Shown piece after piece: positions 46,540 through 54,978 of a DNA stretch of 64,000 nt (positions within the stretch are counted from its first letter, which is position 1; every line of letters begins with the position of its first letter). A program made the position numbers and the translations under genes. Below the pieces are notes generated by a model. The model worked only from the letters and a program-made list of their open reading frames with translations. It was not told the DNA's origin and did not search any database. The stretch comes from Brevibacillus laterosporus (GTDB lineage Bacteria; Bacillota; Bacilli; Brevibacillales; Brevibacillaceae): NCBI GenBank assembly GCA_007833815.1, contig CP033464.1, positions 2,722,001 to 2,786,000 of the forward strand. The letters are read 5' to 3'.

Positions 46540-46623
46540 TTACAAACTCTACATTAAAATTAACCAGAATCATAACATGGGTAAGATTAGAATAGAGATG
46601 TAAAAATGTAAGAACTTGTTTGT

Positions 46624-46656
46624 AAAAAAGCTATCCTACCTGGATGGCTTTTTTTC
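46624..46656. terminator. Terminator downstream of the 84-aa gene
   Basis: AAAAAAGCTATCC pairs with GGATGGCTTTTTT around a short loop, symmetrical for both directions. Confidence 0.85.
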
Positions 46657-46771
46657 TTGTAAAGGACATGGTACAGCAAACGGTTAAACACATTTTCAAA
46701 GTTCCCAATTATGCACGCTAGGCATACTGTAAAGTCAAAAGAACTACAAATAAAAAAGCAGGTGACCAAAA

Positions 46772-47623
46772 ATGCACGAGGATGTAAGTCAGAGCCCTTT
46801 TTTTCCTGTAGGTTATCCTGAACATGTACAATGCCAATTTCCTTACCACCATTTTTATTATCCTTATCCAAGCAGCCATCCCTTATCACCTCCTATTACC
46901 TTTGTTTTAGTTCACGGAGCTTGGGGGGATTGCGGTTATTGGTATAATACAGCGGAAGAACTGTGTAAGATGGGTAACACAGTTTTTACACCAAATTTGC
47001 CGGGACATGGGAGAGATACGAATAAAGCAGTATCTCATGAGGATTATGTAAAATCCGTCATTGACTTCATAGAAGAAAGAAATTTATATAACTTTGTTCT
47101 TGTTGGGCATAGCTTTGGTGGAACGGTGATCTCTAAAGTGGCTGAACAGATTCCCGGAAGAATCAGACAGCTTGTATTTATGGACGCGTTCGTTGTGCGT
47201 AATGGCTATAGTGCTGCGGATGAAATACCACCAGAAGGAAAGGCTCTTTGGGCGGAACTTGCCAAAAAATCACCAGATAATGCAATTATGTTACCTTTTC
47301 AAATCTGGCGGGAAACATTTATGAATACAGCTGATCTCGAGCTGGCTACGGAGATATATCAGACTGTCACTCCAGAACCAGCAGGGCCATTATTTCAGAA
47401 GCTGGATCTTTCGGCATTCTACAGTCTTGATATCCCAAAAAGCTACTACTACCTCATGGAGGATACGGCTGTTCCGCAAGGTGAGCAGTACGGATGGCAT
47501 CCACACATGTCCAGTCGTCTTGGGCTGTTTCGATTGATAAAATCGAAAGGGGATCATATGACATCTTTTTATACCATGCCAACTATGATTGCCAATAATC
47601 TGGTAAGAGCAGGTAGAGATTAA
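46772..47623 (+). CDS. Alpha/beta-hydrolase fold protein
   Basis: A 283-aa hydrolase. The first 40 residues are an unusual Pro/Tyr/His-rich extension (FPYHHFYYPYPSSHPLSPP). The core shows the oxyanion strand FVLVHGAWGDCGYWYNTAEE (near 46), the nucleophile elbow VGHSFGGTVIS (Ser near 114) and the late His in KGDHMTSFYTMP. The HGAWGDxxxW pattern is found in the salicylate-esterase/hydroxynitrile-lyase-like branch of bacterial hydrolases. The substrate is unknown. ATG 46772 has GCAGGTGACC upstream. It is followed by the IS1182-like element, so its transcript may be cut short by that insertion. Confidence 0.85.
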   Translation: MHEDVSQSPFFPVGYPEHVQCQFPYHHFYYPYPSSHPLSPPITFVLVHGAWGDCGYWYNTAEELCKMGNTVFTPNLPGHGRDTNKAVSHEDYVKSVIDFIEERNLYNFVLVGHSFGGTVISKVAEQIPGRIRQLVFMDAFVVRNGYSAADEIPPEGKALWAELAKKSPDNAIMLPFQIWRETFMNTADLELATEIYQTVTPEPAGPLFQKLDLSAFYSLDIPKSYYYLMEDTAVPQGEQYGWHPHMSSRLGLFRLIKSKGDHMTSFYTMPTMIANNLVRAGRD

Positions 47624-47702
47624 TCATGTTGTGTTTCTCAACGATTGGATAGAGTTTCGTCATAAAGGTAATAAAAAAAGATGTTTATTTTACAATTAAT
47701 GT

Positions 47703-49269
47703 AAATTGAATCAATTTCATAAAGGCTTTTTCCAAAAATAATTAGACTATCCCTACGGGATTAATGCTGTTTTTTTGAAAAAATTAAGCTGCTACTTTCA
47801 TCCTACTTGCCAGTTCCTACGAATTCGATCCACTGCTAACTTGGATGCATTATAAACAAGAGTAACCAAGTCAAAATGGACTTTTGCCCTCTTTCCTGTG
47901 CGATATCGGACATTGTTTAGCTGAAAGAACTCCTTCAAATAAGCATGTACTCGCTCTACGGCTGTTCTCTGGTCATATAGTTCTTCCCACGTTTTTGTTC
48001 CTCTGGCTGGCGCGGTGTACTTTCGAAGATCGGTTTCAGCCTTAATTTTATAGACTTTTTGACAGAGAGAATCCTGATTCAATGGACAGTCTTTACATTC
48101 TTTTGGCCGTACAAATTTCAACGTTTTGTACTTCTTATCATAACTGTCGTAACGATAAGAGCATTCTCGGACACAAGTTGGCGCAAAATGTGAATCGAAT
48201 CCAACCATTTCTCCTTCATTCCGCTTGTTGTAAGCAATAATCGCTTGTGCGTTCATTCGTCCGATTTGTTGATAGATCGGGACATAGTCATATCCCGCAT
48301 CCATGATTGCATATCGCATGTGATTGGGAAGGACAGTTTGAATTCCTTTCAACAAAGGAATCGCTGCTTTCCCATCGTTCATACTTCCAGAGGACATGAG
48401 GGAGCAAAGAATATATTGACTTTTCGTACTGACTGCAAGATGAGCTTTGTATCCAAACCAAAACATGTTCTTTCCATCACTATTTTTCTTTATTCCCCAA
48501 GCAGGTTTGATAGGAACTTGGTACCGTAGGTCCTCCAACGTCACATCCAGTTGAGCTGCAATGGTTTTTTCATATAAGGACTTCTGGGCTTCCTTTTCTT
48601 GCTTTTGCTTGTCGTAGATATCTTTTTCTGCTTTTGATTTACGTCCACGTTTTTTCAATTCTGGTTTCGTCTTTTTTTCTTTTGCCACACCTCGATCACG
48701 GGATTCAAAATGGGTTGCATCGATGGCAATTGCTTCATCGCCTATGAACCCTTCCTGTATCGCTTGCAACAGTAACTTGTCTTGGACTTTATTGAGGTGT
48801 GCTGTTTCAGAAAGCTTCTGAACGAGACGAGAGTACGATGCCTCGGAAGGAAGATTGTCAGAAAACAGAAAACCGCATTCCATTCGAAAGATAAAGTCAT
48901 GTTTTAGTCGTTTTCGTAAATCTTTCACAGTGGGAATTCGTTCTACGATTCGAGCGACCAGAGAATATAGCATGGCAGCATAATTCAACTCGGTAGGAGC
49001 ACCATAGATCGACTTTTTGGAAATAGAGAAAAGAAGCGGTTCAATGTCAAGAGTGGAGAAAATAGCCTCAAAACGTTTGGGAGGTTCTAAGTCGAATAAT
49101 TCCTGTATATCAAATAGGCTTCCTTGTTTTATAATAGACATTGGGAGTCACCACCACCTCTTAAGTTTGGGTCGCACTTAACTTATTAGAGATTTGGGGA
49201 GGTACTCCTTTTTCTATGCTCAAAAACTCTTGGGCCCGTAGGGCTCTGATTTATGAAATTGATTCAATT
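47703..49269 (-). mobile_element. Complete IS1182-family-like insertion sequence
   Basis: About 1.57 kb bounded by inverted ends: AAATTGAATCAATTTCATAA at 47703 and, at 49250-49269, the complementary TTTATGAAATTGATTCAATT. The ends match over about 20 bases and each contains a small palindrome. A single intact transposase gene fills the element. Target duplication could not be fixed because the flanks (CAATTAAT on both sides) overlap the ends. Confidence 0.8.
47798..49141 (-). CDS. IS1182-family transposase
   Basis: A 447-aa DDE transposase without frame damage. The N-terminal region (NYAAMLYSLVARIVERIPTV, LRKRLKHDFIFRMECGFLFS) and the catalytic block with AIDATHFESRDRG (first Asp near 157), later AIMDAGYDY and the C-terminal RTAVERVHAYLKEFFQLNNV (Glu) followed by RYRTGKRAKVHFDLVTLVYN fit IS1182. 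A Cys-rich region near 345-385 (PTCVRECSYRYD, CKDCPLNQDSLCQKV) may bind zinc. ATG 49141 has GAGGTGGTGG upstream. Being intact, it may be recently active. Confidence 0.9.
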   Translation of the reverse strand: MSIIKQGSLFDIQELFDLEPPKRFEAIFSTLDIEPLLFSISKKSIYGAPTELNYAAMLYSLVARIVERIPTVKDLRKRLKHDFIFRMECGFLFSDNLPSEASYSRLVQKLSETAHLNKVQDKLLLQAIQEGFIGDEAIAIDATHFESRDRGVAKEKKTKPELKKRGRKSKAEKDIYDKQKQEKEAQKSLYEKTIAAQLDVTLEDLRYQVPIKPAWGIKKNSDGKNMFWFGYKAHLAVSTKSQYILCSLMSSGSMNDGKAAIPLLKGIQTVLPNHMRYAIMDAGYDYVPIYQQIGRMNAQAIIAYNKRNEGEMVGFDSHFAPTCVRECSYRYDSYDKKYKTLKFVRPKECKDCPLNQDSLCQKVYKIKAETDLRKYTAPARGTKTWEELYDQRTAVERVHAYLKEFFQLNNVRYRTGKRAKVHFDLVTLVYNASKLAVDRIRRNWQVG

Positions 49270-49494
49270 AATAAAATTTATACCTTGCATTTACTCGAAA
49301 ACATACCTGACCAATTTATTTTACATATCAAGGTAAACAGGTTGGACGAATATATGCATTGATTTGATAGATACTCTTTAGAACGCTCATCTGGGCGTTC
49401 TTTTTTTAAAACCACTTCCCTCTTTACCAACGCTTCATTTAATGCCATAATGTCGCCATACAGTGTCAATATCAGACAGGAGTGAACATAGTCA
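49142..49494. other. IS right end and intergenic stretch
   Basis: Contains the right end of the IS element (to 49269), about 110 bases of nondescript AT-rich DNA, a terminator hairpin at 49379-49407 (AGAACGC/GCGTTCT then T-run) and the upstream region of the next gene. No coding sequence is seen. Confidence 0.6.
49379..49407 (+). terminator. Terminator hairpin right of the IS element
   Basis: AGAACGC and GCGTTCT form a seven-pair stem followed by seven T. It may be the original terminator of the hydrolase transcript now separated by the IS, or simply shield the next gene. Confidence 0.7.
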
Positions 49495-49725
49495 ATGAAA
49501 CGCATAACTTTTCAAAACCCAACTGAGCTTGCCGAATACGGACGTGAGCGTGAGGTGGCTATCACCGTGGAATATCGGGATGAAAATGGAAAGCAACGCC
49601 AAGTTATATTATCTGATGAGCGTTTAGCAGAGATTGGGAAGTATTTGGAAAAACCAAACGCAATGGCTTATTTTAAGGAAGAGAAAATCTTCTATGAAGT
49701 AATTGCTGAGTGGCTTGGATCATGA
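49495..49725 (+). CDS. Small hypothetical protein, 76 aa
   Basis: A soluble, highly charged protein starting MKRITFQNPTELAEYGRERE and continuing with VAITVEYRDENGKQRQVILS and LAEIGKYLEKPNAM, ending EVIAEWLGS. No known motif. ATG 49495 has CAGGAGTGAAC upstream. Its stop is followed within 13 bases by the DMT transporter frame, and an ATGA overlap (49722) would be the ordinary coupling start for that gene, so the two are likely an operon. Confidence 0.6.
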   Translation: MKRITFQNPTELAEYGREREVAITVEYRDENGKQRQVILSDERLAEIGKYLEKPNAMAYFKEEKIFYEVIAEWLGS

Positions 49726-49737
49726 TAAGACCAACAC

Positions 49738-50733
49738 ATGGCGTCAGATTTGTTTTGCGTTATGCCATGTTTCTTGCTGGGCTATTCTGTTGTTTATAGC
49801 TGGCTTACATATCAACTGTGTTGGGATTGGGATGTATATCTCCCGTACTATTCTGTAACGTTATCGGCTGAGGTCTTCACGTTAACCCGTTTTTTGATGG
49901 TTCTTCCTATATTATTTGGGCTAGTGTATATGACAGAACGCAACGTGAAAATTCGTTTGAAAGATATCCCTGCCTTTTTACTTGCCGCCTTAGTGGGAAT
50001 TTCACTCTACCAAACGTTATTTGTTGCGTCATTACGTTATACGACTGCGTCTAATTCATCCCTGTTAATCGCAATGTCTCCATTGTTTACTGTTATTGGG
50101 CTGTTGCTCACCAAGAAAGAGAAAGCAACACCAACTCGGGTCATTGGCTCTTTTGTTGCCGTAATGGGCGTTTTTATGATTAAAGGGCTGGGAGATGTTC
50201 CATTTCAGTTTAGCTGGGATTCCTTGCGTGGTGATATCATTGCTTTATTAGCTAGCATGTTGTTTGGAATTTATCCTTTTACCCTTACTCGCCTGCAAAA
50301 AACGTATACCGCTCTTACCATTACCTTGTATACTGCTTTATTTGGTAGTATATTTTTAGCGATTTACAGTGGAGCAGATTGGCTTCGAACAGATTTTACG
50401 ACTTTACCAGTAGCCACATGGGGATCGCTCTTATTTGCTGCTTATCCAGTCACGGCATATTCGCTTGTGGTTTGGAATTATGGGATAGAGAAAGTAGGGT
50501 CTTCCCGCGTGATGCCCTACATGTATTTAGTTCCAGTCACGGCTATTGTGATTGCGATGCTTTGGATTGATGAAGGGATGAATATCTGGCAAGCCTGTGG
50601 AGCATTCTTCATCTTGCTTGGTGTTGGTGTAGTTCGTCAAGGAGAGCAATGGTTACATGGGTGGAAGCAGCGTAGTTCGAGTAAGAGGCAACAACCTTTT
50701 TCATCATTTCTCAGTGGAGACACGCGACTTTAG
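49738..50733 (+). CDS. EamA/DMT-family transporter, N-terminus doubtful
   Basis: From about residue 40 onward this is a normal ten-helix DMT transporter: LSAEVFTLTRFLMVLPILFG, LYQTLFVASLRYTTASNSSL, LIAMSPLFTVIGLLL, then the second half with YGIEKVGSSRVMPYMYLVPV near 250. The substrate is unknown. The first 35 residues (with several Trp, Tyr and Cys) do not look like a DMT first helix, and ATG 49738 has no ribosome site. An alternative start ATG 49722 overlapping the previous stop reads MIRPTHGVRFVLRYAMFLAG but soon meets a stop, so an indel in 49780-49860 is likely. Confidence 0.75.
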   Translation: MASDLFCVMPCFLLGYSVVYSWLTYQLCWDWDVYLPYYSVTLSAEVFTLTRFLMVLPILFGLVYMTERNVKIRLKDIPAFLLAALVGISLYQTLFVASLRYTTASNSSLLIAMSPLFTVIGLLLTKKEKATPTRVIGSFVAVMGVFMIKGLGDVPFQFSWDSLRGDIIALLASMLFGIYPFTLTRLQKTYTALTITLYTALFGSIFLAIYSGADWLRTDFTTLPVATWGSLLFAAYPVTAYSLVVWNYGIEKVGSSRVMPYMYLVPVTAIVIAMLWIDEGMNIWQACGAFFILLGVGVVRQGEQWLHGWKQRSSSKRQQPFSSFLSGDTRL

Positions 50734-51022
50734 TCGTGTGAGGAAACTGAGTCGTTTCAGGCGTGAAATAAAAGCTTTTTATACATATCATTTGAAACAA
50801 TCACGCTCGCAATTGCATTATGGGGGATTGGGAAATTAATCTCGTAGCAGTAATCAAACGCCCCAATTGACATTGCCATGCTACGTTAGCCATCGGTTTA
50901 ACATTCGTGAAGATAACGTACAAATTTAAAAGATATCGATTCCCACAAAATCCTGCTGTTTTTTATAAACTACATGAAATGTGATTTCTGTAACCCTACT
51001 TGCAACTATAGTCATGATAGTG

Positions 51023-51364
51023 TCACCCATGTATTTCTGTCGGCTCAAAATCTTGTTGAACACGAAACCAAATGTTTAAATCATTGATTGTACTAGCTAA
51101 TTCAGCAATCTCAGAATTAAGTTCACACGAGCGTTCAAAATTATCTTCCTGATACAGTTGAGCCTGTTTTTGATTAATAACAGCTTCAAGAGCGATGACG
51201 TGATCTGGTATTCTGGAGCGAATTTCTTCCCATTTGAACAAGATATCAGTCCGCTCAGCAGGATCATATTCTTCCCACTCCAAATAGAGAATCGGGAGGA
51301 GAATGCCTAGTCGCTCCTCACGTTTAAATTCATAACGTACCACGAATCTGACTCCCTTCAGCAA
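51023..51364 (-). CDS. Hypothetical protein, 113 aa
   Basis: Starts MLKGVRFVVRYEFKREERLG and continues ILLPILYLEWEEYDPAERTD, with a helical, acidic second half (ALEAVINQKQAQLYQEDNFE) ending PTEIHG. Soluble, no signal peptide, no motif I recognise. The start at 51364 has GAAGGGAGTC upstream. It is flanked by intergenic DNA (50734-51022 shows no gene) and divergent from the YqxD gene. Confidence 0.55.
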   Translation of the reverse strand: MLKGVRFVVRYEFKREERLGILLPILYLEWEEYDPAERTDILFKWEEIRSRIPDHVIALEAVINQKQAQLYQEDNFERSCELNSEIAELASTINDLNIWFRVQQDFEPTEIHG

Positions 51365-51484
51365 AGCATGTTATAATTATGGTATACGAAAAAGAGCAAA
51401 GAATATAGGGTTATCCTACATAAAACTGCAAAAAATAGAAAAGTTAATGCATGCAGGAAACAGTACGTATGAGAGGATTATGAT

Positions 51485-51940
51485 ATGAACCAAAAACCTA
51501 GAGTCTTAATTGATGCAGATGCTTGTCCAAAAAAGGCTCTCCAAATAGCAGTAGAGCTATGTAAAGAAAATGGCTATGAGCTGATCACCTTCGCTAGCTA
51601 TAACCATCAGTTTCAGCATGACAATCATGTGGTTGTTGATGCAGGCTCGCAGGCAGTGGACATCAGATTGACCAATGAAACGAAACCAGGCGATATTGTG
51701 GTGACGCAGGATATCGGTTTGGGTGCTATGGTAATGGGAAAGGGAGCCAAATCTCTGACGCCACATGGAAAAATTTTCACTTCCGATAGCATTACGTTTG
51801 ATTTGGAAGTACGTAATGAAAAGGCTCGTTTCCGGCGTGGTGGCGGACGGACAAAGGGTCCACATGCTAGAACTTCAGTAGACGACCAACATTTTCAGGA
51901 TGCACTTGCGTACCTGATGCAAGAGGAAGGGGAAAAATGA
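51485..51940 (+). CDS. yqxD: UPF0178 / YaiI-YqxD family protein
   Basis: A 151-aa protein with the family pattern: RVLIDADACPKKALQIAVEL at the start (Asp cluster, NYN/PIN-like), DNHVVVDAGSQAVD, KPGDIVVTQDIGLGAMVMGK, and the Arg/Gly-rich RRGGGRTKGPHARTS near 118-132, then FQDAL. Known: conserved in many bacteria, with a PIN-like fold suggesting RNA-related nuclease activity; function not established. ATG 51485 has AGAGGATTATG upstream. Its stop overlaps the start of the PAP2 gene (ATGA), so they are translationally coupled. Confidence 0.88.
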   Translation: MNQKPRVLIDADACPKKALQIAVELCKENGYELITFASYNHQFQHDNHVVVDAGSQAVDIRLTNETKPGDIVVTQDIGLGAMVMGKGAKSLTPHGKIFTSDSITFDLEVRNEKARFRRGGGRTKGPHARTSVDDQHFQDALAYLMQEEGEK

Positions 51941-52620
51941 TGGGAAAAGGTGAAATAAAAGGCCCCTCGCTCTTTTATAGTAAATTTTCACTTATCCTTG
52001 CAGGCGCTTTATTTATCGCATTCTTTTGGATCACGTATATCGTAATCGGGCTTCGTTCGAATGGGATGGATGAGTGGGGCATTAGGTTGAGTAAAGAAGT
52101 ACGCGATCCGCTCCTATCAACGATTATGAATGCCATTACCCAGTTGGGAGATGTGTATATCTTAGTAATTGTCGTTGTCCTGTTATTTGCTGGTTGGTGG
52201 AATAAACACAGGTTAGAGTCCTTATTTTTTTTAGGCACACTTGTTTATGGCTTTTTAGGAAAAGAAATTTTGAAAAGAACGATCATGCGTGAGCGACCTA
52301 TTGATGTAAATCTGATCGATCTGCCCTCTTCTTGGTCTTTCCCCAGTGGACATACGACTTTTAGTACCTTGTTTTTTGGAATGGGAGCTTATCTGTTTTG
52401 GAAGAACCAGCGTGGACGTCAAAACGCATGGATCTGGCCTACGATAGGTATTGCAATCCCACTATTGGTTGGATGTAGCCGAATTTACTTAGGGGTTCAT
52501 TTTTTTAGTGATGTCGTGGCAGCTTGGTTATATTCCAGTGGATGTATTTTGGTGTCTGCCTATTTATATGAAAAAAGGTTGGCTACAAGAGGTGTACTAT
52601 CCACCCATAAAAATAAGTAG
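51937..52620 (+). CDS. PAP2-family membrane phosphatase
   Basis: A 227-aa integral membrane protein with about six helices and the three-part acid phosphatase signature: KRTIMRERP (KxxxxxxRP, near 111), PSGHTTFST (PSGH, near 133) and SRIYLGVHFFSDVVAAW (SRxxxxxHxxxD, near 180). Family members dephosphorylate lipid phosphates such as phosphatidylglycerol phosphate, phosphatidic acid or undecaprenyl pyrophosphate at the outer membrane face; the last is the commonest role in bacilli. Which applies here is unknown. It is followed by two tRNA genes. Confidence 0.9.
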   Translation: MMGKGEIKGPSLFYSKFSLILAGALFIAFFWITYIVIGLRSNGMDEWGIRLSKEVRDPLLSTIMNAITQLGDVYILVIVVVLLFAGWWNKHRLESLFFLGTLVYGFLGKEILKRTIMRERPIDVNLIDLPSSWSFPSGHTTFSTLFFGMGAYLFWKNQRGRQNAWIWPTIGIAIPLLVGCSRIYLGVHFFSDVVAAWLYSSGCILVSAYLYEKRLATRGVLSTHKNK

Positions 52621-52694
52621 TGGAGCGGACTCTATTGACTTGTAGAAGGAGAACATGGTAATGTGGAGATGAGTTGTTGTATTTATCTGACTAT

Positions 52695-52769
52695 TCCTCA
52701 GTAGCTCAATGGTGGAGCAACCGGCTGTTAACCGGTAGGCTGGCGGTTCGAGTCCGTCCTGAGGAGCCA
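52695..52769 (+). tRNA. tRNA-Asn (GTT)
   Basis: Cloverleaf with 5' TCCTCAG pairing CTGAGGA, anticodon loop CTGTTAA (anticodon GTT), T-loop GGTTCGAGTCC, discriminator G and an encoded CCA. Confidence 0.95.
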
Positions 52770-52770
52770 T

Positions 52771-52843
52771 GCTCCTGTAGCTCAGTCGGTAGAGCGTTTC
52801 CATGGTAAGGAAGAGGTCGCAGGTTCGATTCCTGTCGGGAGCA
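52771..52843 (+). tRNA. tRNA-Thr (GGT), no encoded CCA
   Basis: 5' GCTCCTG pairs with CGGGAGC, anticodon arm TTTCC-ATGGTAA-GGAAG gives anticodon GGT, T-arm AGGTTCGATTCCT, discriminator A. The CCA end is not encoded (CATC follows), so CCA must be added after processing. One base separates it from tRNA-Asn. Confidence 0.93.
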
Positions 52844-52867
52844 CATCTTTTCTCTGTTTTATATTGA

Positions 52868-52902
52868 TGAGGCGCGCCCTAGCGGGGGAGCGTCTTTTTT
52901 TA
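52868..52902 (+). terminator. Terminator after the tRNA pair
   Basis: GAGGCGCGCCC and GGGGGAGCGTC flank a TAGC loop and are followed by seven T. The stem is imperfect. Confidence 0.55.
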
Positions 52903-53121
52903 TCAAGGAAATTTCTTTAACAGTTTCAGCGTTGCTTTTTCTGGAAAAATTATAAATCTGTGCTACAATAATATGCATAAACACTTATATTCGACAAGGA
53001 AATGGCATAATAGACGTAGCGTGGTCAGATCTTAAAAAATGTTTTCAAATAGTGAAACCTTTTACCAGCTCGATCGTATACCGTACTTGTCATTTGAAAA
53101 GAGAGGGGAATTCATACCGTT

Positions 53122-53580
53122 ATGAAAAGAAACAAACTAATGATGGTCTTTCTAGCATTAGCTCTAATGTTTACGACCGTTGGAATAAACGCGCATGAGG
53201 TAGATGCAAAGCGCGGTGGTGGATACAAATCTGGTTCTAAATCATTCCAGCCTACACAAAGTACAACCACTCCTAAATCAAACGCAAAGCAAGATCAAAA
53301 CGTAAATAGTAAAACGAATAATAATGCAACTAACCCAGGAGCTGCTACTGCTAGTAAAAGTGGCGGTTTCATGAAAGGATTGTTATTCGGTGGTTTGGCA
53401 GGGATGTTATTCGGTGGGCTTTTGGGTCACCTAGGTGATTTCGGAGCGTTTGCAGCCGTACTGTTGAATATCCTGATTATGGTTGGAATTGTATTGTTGG
53501 TTGTTCGTCTCTTCCAGATGATTAGAAATAACAAAAACAATAATAAACATAAGGAACAAGAAAACCGATGGAAACAATAA
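53122..53580 (+). CDS. Tim44-like-type secreted/membrane protein
   Basis: A 152-aa protein with a signal sequence (MKRNKLMMVFLALALMFTTV, cleavage near residue 28). A low-complexity Lys/Ser/Gln/Asn linker follows (KRGGGYKSGSKSFQPT), then a Gly-rich hydrophobic pair (FMKGLLFGGLAGMLFGGLLG and AAVLLNILIMVGIVLLVVRL), and a basic Asn/Lys-rich tail. This layout is that of short bacterial proteins annotated as Tim44-like because of the KRGGG and GGLxGMLFGG pattern; the C-terminal Tim44 domain itself is absent. Function unknown. It overlaps the DUF2653 gene by 13 bases, so they are cotranscribed. Confidence 0.7.
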   Translation: MKRNKLMMVFLALALMFTTVGINAHEVDAKRGGGYKSGSKSFQPTQSTTTPKSNAKQDQNVNSKTNNNATNPGAATASKSGGFMKGLLFGGLAGMLFGGLLGHLGDFGAFAAVLLNILIMVGIVLLVVRLFQMIRNNKNNNKHKEQENRWKQ

Positions 53581-53867
53581 GATTATTGGAACAAGACCTT
53601 ATTAATGCAATCTGTCTATATATTGCTGAGAAAAGAGAGATCGAGCCTGCTCAAGTAAATGTTGAGTTAATGTGGGATGAAGAATATGGTTATTCGGCAG
53701 AAGTGAATGCAAATGGACGTGATCAGGTGCTGATTGAGTCCAACATGTTAGAGGCCCTGCGCAAGTATTTACGGGATCAGATGCAACTAGATCCATTCTC
53801 GGCGCGTATCCAGCTAGACATTGATGACGAAGAGGGCATGATTGCCCTCGTTAGCTATAACTCATAA
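53568..53867 (+). CDS. DUF2653 family protein (YxcD-like)
   Basis: A 99-aa acidic soluble protein. It contains LLEQDLINAICLYIAEKREI, ELMWDEEYGYSAEVNANGRD and LDIDDEEGMIALVSY, matching DUF2653, known from B. subtilis YxcD and others with no assigned role. ATG 53568 lies inside the end of the Tim44-like gene, with AAGGAACAAG upstream. A terminator follows eight bases after the stop. Confidence 0.82.
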   Translation: METIRLLEQDLINAICLYIAEKREIEPAQVNVELMWDEEYGYSAEVNANGRDQVLIESNMLEALRKYLRDQMQLDPFSARIQLDIDDEEGMIALVSYNS

Positions 53868-53874
53868 CAACAGA

Positions 53875-53913
53875 AAGCCACGTGGAGTAGAATACACTCT
53901 TCGTGGCTTTTTG
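53875..53913 (+). terminator. Terminator after the DUF2653 gene
   Basis: AAAGCCACG and CGTGGCTTTTT with inner complementarity (GAGTAG/ACTCTT region) form a hairpin with a T-run. Confidence 0.82.
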
Positions 53914-53949
53914 CATGTATAAATATAGAATGTTCCTATACCTGTTCTA

Positions 53950-54978
53950 TTACGATTTTTTCGCCTCAGTCGTATCATTCATGAATAATCGCCAGAAGTA
54001 TATAAATCCCGGAGTAAGAATAGCAAACCCTACGATATACACAATAAACATAGCTCGGAAGTTGTTCGGGTGCGTAAAGCCTGATTCAATCGTTACATTT
54101 GGATAAACCAGATAAGGAAGATGGGACACACCGTATGCATAGCTAGCTAATAAATACTGGATAATGGCAGCTATGGTGGCGAGACGTGGCAGGCTAAGCC
54201 ATCCTTTTCGCTTGGACGTCCCAAATAGCGATGCATAGGAGAGCAGGAAAAAGCCAGCAGAAGCGACAAGCCAGCCCGTATGGGAACGCAGATTGGTATA
54301 GATCCAGGTTGCTTCGTTAGACATCGTAATCACAACAGCTATGGCTAGTAAGATTGTGATGGGGCCTACAATTCGAGCATCTCTGCGGTAAATCAGAAAT
54401 GCTTCACGTTCGCCAAGGACATTGGAAAAATCGGCGAGTAACAGCGAAGAAAGAAATAGGGTGCTAGTAATGGCAATACCAATAAACATATATTCATGGG
54501 GACTAGAAAATAACCTGAGTAATTGGAGCTGTTCGTAACCATTTTCAAGTGTAATAAAACCGCCCTGCGTAATTGGTAACACACTGATTAACAGTGCAGG
54601 GATTAAGATACCAGTAATACCTGAGACAATCGACATCATTTTGCGATAATCCTCCACGACATGAGAGAAGACTAAGAAGGCACTTCGTAACAATAACAAA
54701 AGCAAAATCAAGCTACCAGGGATGATCAATACGGTTCCTAACGTATAGGTGGCTCCTGGGAAAAAGGTGACAAGTGCTATAACAATAAGTACGATAAAAA
54801 CGTTCGTCACTTCCCAAGATGGAGAGAGGTAACGATTAGCGATCTGTGTTGCTTTGGTTTGTTCACGATCTCGATAAATCATTGACCAGAAGCCTGCACC
54901 AAAGTCAATAGAAGCAGCTACCGAATAAATAAATACAAATCCCCACAGCATTGTGACCGCAATAATGGTATCACTCAT
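53950..54978 (-). CDS. Cytochrome bd-type quinol oxidase subunit II
   Basis: A 342-aa integral membrane protein with about nine helices. The segment MLWGFVFIYSVAASIDFGAG at the start matches CydB-type helix 1 (the DFG residues are conserved). It lies directly after and overlapping by four bases (ATGA) the subunit I gene, as in cyd operons. The sequence is divergent from classical CydB and resembles the CIO/YthB branch. Subunit II carries no haem ligands but is needed for assembly. No cydCD genes are in view. Confidence 0.85.
   Translation of the reverse strand: MSDTIIAVTMLWGFVFIYSVAASIDFGAGFWSMIYRDREQTKATQIANRYLSPSWEVTNVFIVLIVIALVTFFPGATYTLGTVLIIPGSLILLLLLLRSAFLVFSHVVEDYRKMMSIVSGITGILIPALLISVLPITQGGFITLENGYEQLQLLRLFSSPHEYMFIGIAITSTLFLSSLLLADFSNVLGEREAFLIYRRDARIVGPITILLAIAVVITMSNEATWIYTNLRSHTGWLVASAGFFLLSYASLFGTSKRKGWLSLPRLATIAAIIQYLLASYAYGVSHLPYLVYPNVTIESGFTHPNNFRAMFIVYIVGFAILTPGFIYFWRLFMNDTTEAKKS

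Noticed and set aside
47700-49270. Assigning a target-site duplication for the IS1182-like element
   Set aside because: The candidate CAATTAAT flanks overlap the terminal repeats, so the exact ends and duplication length are ambiguous.
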